DNA of 8,344 bases, from assembly GCA_035316005.1 (NCBI GenBank), contig DATFXK010000293.1:1-8344 (forward strand), given 5' to 3'. The first letter of the stretch is position 1. The number at the start of each line of letters is the position of its first letter. Positions 6,541-8,344 of the stretch are shown piece after piece. The notes beneath the pieces were generated by a model that searched no databases, was not told the DNA's origin, and was given only the letters and a program-made list of their open reading frames with translations. This stretch comes from JALZAA01 sp035316005. GTDB taxonomy: Bacteria; Actinomycetota; Acidimicrobiia; IMCC26256; JACDBD01. Made by a program: the position numbers and the translations under genes.

Positions 6541-6613
6541 AGCCGGAGGTCGGATTCGAACCGACGGCCTGCTGATTACAAATCAGCTGCTCTGCCAGCT
6601 GAGCTACTCCGGC
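6541..6613 (-). tRNA. tRNA-Thr, anticodon UGU
   Basis: A complete 73-base cloverleaf. The acceptor stem GCCGGAG pairs with CTCCGGC, with discriminator T at 6541. The D arm is GCTC/GAGC. The anticodon stem GCTGA/TCAGC encloses the 7-base loop TTTGTAA, giving anticodon TGT (plus-strand ACA at 6578-6580). A 5-base variable loop is followed by the T stem GTCGG/CCGAC around TTCGAAT. The 3' CCA is not encoded (CGA follows), so it must be added by nucleotidyltransferase. It reads ACA-type threonine codons. The gene starts only 6 bases after the rlmB stop, on the same strand, so it is probably cut out of an rlmB-containing transcript. Confidence 0.97.
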
Positions 6614-6619
6614 GCCGCG

Positions 6620-7378
6620 TCAGAGGGTAGTCGTGCGAAGGCGCGCGACCGCTGCACACGCGATCGCGGCGGCCGCGCCCACGTTCAACGACGCGACGTG
6701 CCCGTGCATCGGGATGCGGGCGACGACGTCGCAACGCTCGCGCGCGAGGCGCGACAACCCCCGACCCTCGGCGCCCAGCACGATCATGAGCGGGCGGTCG
6801 GCCACGGTGAGCTCGTCGATCGTGACGTCGCCGTCGGCATCGAGCCCGATTGTCCAGACGTCGGCGCGCTCCGCCTGGATGATCACCGCGGGGATTCCGG
6901 CGACCGCCGCGATGGGGAGGTACTCGATCGCGCCGGCGGCGGCCTTCGCGGCGGCGGGCGTGATGTGGGCGGCGCGGTGACGTGGCAGCACGATCCCGGT
7001 GGCGCCGGCCGTCTCGGCGGAGCGCAGCACGGCGCCGAGGTTCTGCGGATCGGTGACCCCGTCCAGCGCGACCAGGAACGCCATGGGCGCGGCGAGGAGA
7101 TCGTCGACGGCGGCAGGCTCGATCGGGTCGGCGTCGGCAACCACGCCCTGGGGAACCTCGGTGGCGGAAACGTCGTCGAGCTCGTCGCGCGTCACCTCGC
7201 GAACCTGGATGCCGTGCCGCGTCGCGATGTCCGCGATCTCGGCGAGGTCGTCCGAACGTTCCGACGCGACCCAGACGGTCCGCACCCGCCGCCGCCCGGC
7301 GGTGAGCAGCTCATTTACGGCCCGCCGTCCCTCCACCCGGTCGCCGCCCAGGCTGGAGGCGGCCAGTCGCGGGGTCAC
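6620..7378 (-). CDS. rlmB: 23S rRNA 2'-O-methyltransferase RlmB/TrmH (SpoU family)
   Basis: SAM-dependent ribose methyltransferase of the SPOUT (trefoil knot) class, by homology methylating the guanosine equivalent to G2251 of 23S rRNA. It has 252 residues, normal for RlmB. The N-terminal substrate-binding domain begins with VEGRRAVNELL (15-25). The catalytic SpoU domain carries motif 1 DPQNLGAVLRSAE at 110-122, including N113, R119 and E122; motif 2 IVLGAEGRGLS at 199-209; and motif 3 IPMHGHVASLNVGAAAAI at 222-239. The GTG start at 7378 overlaps the cysS stop as GTGA and puts the substrate-binding domain right at the N-terminus, without the long basic extension of many actinobacterial homologues. 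The frame is open up to 8170 only because it shadows cysS. cysS followed by rlmB is a common actinobacterial order. The exact target base is not readable from the sequence. Confidence 0.93.
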   Translation of the reverse strand: MTPRLAASSLGGDRVEGRRAVNELLTAGRRRVRTVWVASERSDDLAEIADIATRHGIQVREVTRDELDDVSATEVPQGVVADADPIEPAAVDDLLAAPMAFLVALDGVTDPQNLGAVLRSAETAGATGIVLPRHRAAHITPAAAKAAAGAIEYLPIAAVAGIPAVIIQAERADVWTIGLDADGDVTIDELTVADRPLMIVLGAEGRGLSRLARERCDVVARIPMHGHVASLNVGAAAAIACAAVARLRTTTL

Positions 7379-8344
7379 CGGTGCCAGTCGGTGCGGGTCG
7401 GCGTGTCCTCCAGCGTGACGCCGCGGTCGGCGAGCTCGGCGCGGATGCGGTCGGCCTCGGCGAAATCCCGCCGCTCGCGGGCGCGGTCGCGTTTCGCGAC
7501 GAGCTCGTCGATCTCGGCGTCCTCGGTGCCCGTCGCGTCCCGCGTCCCGTCGTCGAGCTCGAGGCCGAGCGCCCCGGCGAGCTCCCGCACCGTCGCCACG
7601 CCGGACGCGGCCCGGTCGAGGTCGCCGTCGTCGATCGCGAGGTTCGTCTCCCGGGCGAGACGGAACACGACGGCCATCGCCTCGGGCGTGCCGAAGTCGT
7701 CGTCCATCGCCGCCCGGAACTCGGCCACCGCGGCGTCGTCGAGCGGCGCGTCCGATCGAACACCGGCGACACGCGCCCGGCGGGCCAGCGCGTCGAGCCG
7801 GGCGACCGCCTCGCCGGCGCCGTTCAGCTCGCGGTCGCCGATCTCGACCGGGCTGCGGTAGTGGCTCTGGAGCACCGCCATGCGCATCGCGCGCGGGCCG
7901 TGGGCGTCGACGGCGTCGTGCAGCGTCGTGAAGTTGCCGAGCGACTTCGCCATCTTCTCGGTTCCGACCATGACCATGCCGTTGTGGATCCAGTACCGGG
8001 CGAAGCGGTGGCCGGCACCCTGGGCCTGGGCGCGCTCGTTCTCGTGGTGGGGGAAGATCAGGTCGTCGCCGCCGCCGTGGATGTCGAAGCCCTCCCCCAA
8101 CAGGTCGAGCGACATCGCCGAGCACTCGATGTGCCAGCCGGGCCGGCCCTTGCCCCAGGGCGAGTCCCACGCCGGCTCCCCCGGCTTGGCCGTCTTCCAG
8201 AGCGCGAAGTCGACCGGGTTGCGCTTGCGCTCGTCGACGTCGACGCGCGCGCCCGCCGACTGGAGGAGATCGTCGAGCCGACGGTGCGCGAGCTCGCCGT
8301 ACTCCGGGAAGGACATCACGTCGAAGTACACGCCCTGCCCCTCG
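7375..8344 (-). CDS. cysS: Cysteinyl-tRNA synthetase, N-terminus cut by window edge
   Basis: Class I synthetase that charges tRNA-Cys with cysteine. About 323 C-terminal residues of the usual 460-480 are present; the gene enters from the right edge. The HIGH motif and first zinc cysteine therefore lie outside. Inside are GVYFDV at the edge, GWHIECSAM with the zinc ligand Cys at 8122-8124, HGGGDDLIFPHHENE with the remaining His and Glu zinc ligands, and the ATP-binding EKMAKSLGN, a KMAKS variant of KMSKS. The helical tRNA-binding C-terminal part follows, ending near TRTDWHR. The Val codon GTG at 8331 is internal: the frame continues upstream as EGQG, matching the family, so it is not a start. 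The stop overlaps the rlmB start by 4 bases, implying coupled expression of the two translation genes. Confidence 0.96.
   Translation of the reverse strand, partial: EGQGVYFDVMSFPEYGELAHRRLDDLLQSAGARVDVDERKRNPVDFALWKTAKPGEPAWDSPWGKGRPGWHIECSAMSLDLLGEGFDIHGGGDDLIFPHHENERAQAQGAGHRFARYWIHNGMVMVGTEKMAKSLGNFTTLHDAVDAHGPRAMRMAVLQSHYRSPVEIGDRELNGAGEAVARLDALARRARVAGVRSDAPLDDAAVAEFRAAMDDDFGTPEAMAVVFRLARETNLAIDDGDLDRAASGVATVRELAGALGLELDDGTRDATGTEDAEIDELVAKRDRARERRDFAEADRIRAELADRGVTLEDTPTRTDWHR

Noticed and set aside
6389..7861. Long plus-strand frame across the tRNA, rlmB and cysS
   Set aside because: It reads through the antisense of a tRNA and two confident genes and shows only low-complexity residues.
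7379..8170. Long N-terminal extension of the rlmB frame
   Set aside because: It is the out-of-frame shadow of cysS; RlmB similarity begins at GTG 7378.
8329..8331. GTG as a possible cysS start
   Set aside because: It is an internal Val of the conserved GVYFDV segment; the frame stays open and family-like to the window edge.
1..8344. Search for CRISPR repeats, insertion sequences, phage or defence genes
   Set aside because: No repeat array, transposase-like gene, target duplications or recognisable defence domains were seen; the genes are uniform in composition and tightly packed.

Overview
The window is very GC-rich and densely packed, with almost every base coding. It reads as a chromosomal, vertically inherited stretch from a high-GC actinobacterium (Actinomycetota). 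The paired DUF3263 and LytR_C (VirR-like) genes support this, since they are an actinobacterial signature seen in Mycobacterium tuberculosis as Rv0430-Rv0431. GTG starts and 1- or 4-base gene overlaps are also frequent. The particular TreT, GT20 and short glycerate kinase variants remind me of Acidimicrobiia or Thermoleophilia, but I cannot fix the class from sequence alone.

Layout from left to right. (1) Positions 1-2186, minus strand: a glycerate kinase gene followed by a GMC-family FAD oxidoreductase that runs off the left edge, joined by a TGATG stop/start. (2) Positions 2173-4826, plus strand: a TreT-type GT4 glycosyltransferase and a GT20 (trehalose-6-phosphate synthase family) glycosyltransferase, joined by a GTGA overlap. 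The treT start overlaps the divergent glycerate kinase start by 14 bases. (3) Positions 4807-6404, minus strand: DUF3263, then a VirR-like LytR_C membrane protein, then trehalose-6-phosphate phosphatase (otsB). The 3' end of otsB overlaps the end of the GT20 gene by 20 bases. (4) Positions 6405-6540: the only real intergenic gap, which holds a hairpin that may end the upstream operon. (5) Positions 6541-8344, minus strand: tRNA-Thr(UGU), rlmB and the 3' two-thirds of cysS, a translation-related group read from right to left.

The functional theme of the middle is trehalose or a related glycoside. GT20 plus OtsB would form the two-step route through trehalose-6-phosphate. TreT would make trehalose in one step from a nucleotide-glucose and glucose. 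The glycerate kinase and GMC pair looks like central or catabolic carbon metabolism. The right side is housekeeping translation.

I found no mobile element, CRISPR array, phage gene or defence system, and nothing I would call a new system. The points most worth checking are the true specificity of the GT20 and TreT enzymes, the overlapping divergent starts at 2173-2186, and the joining of otsB to the VirR-like envelope gene.
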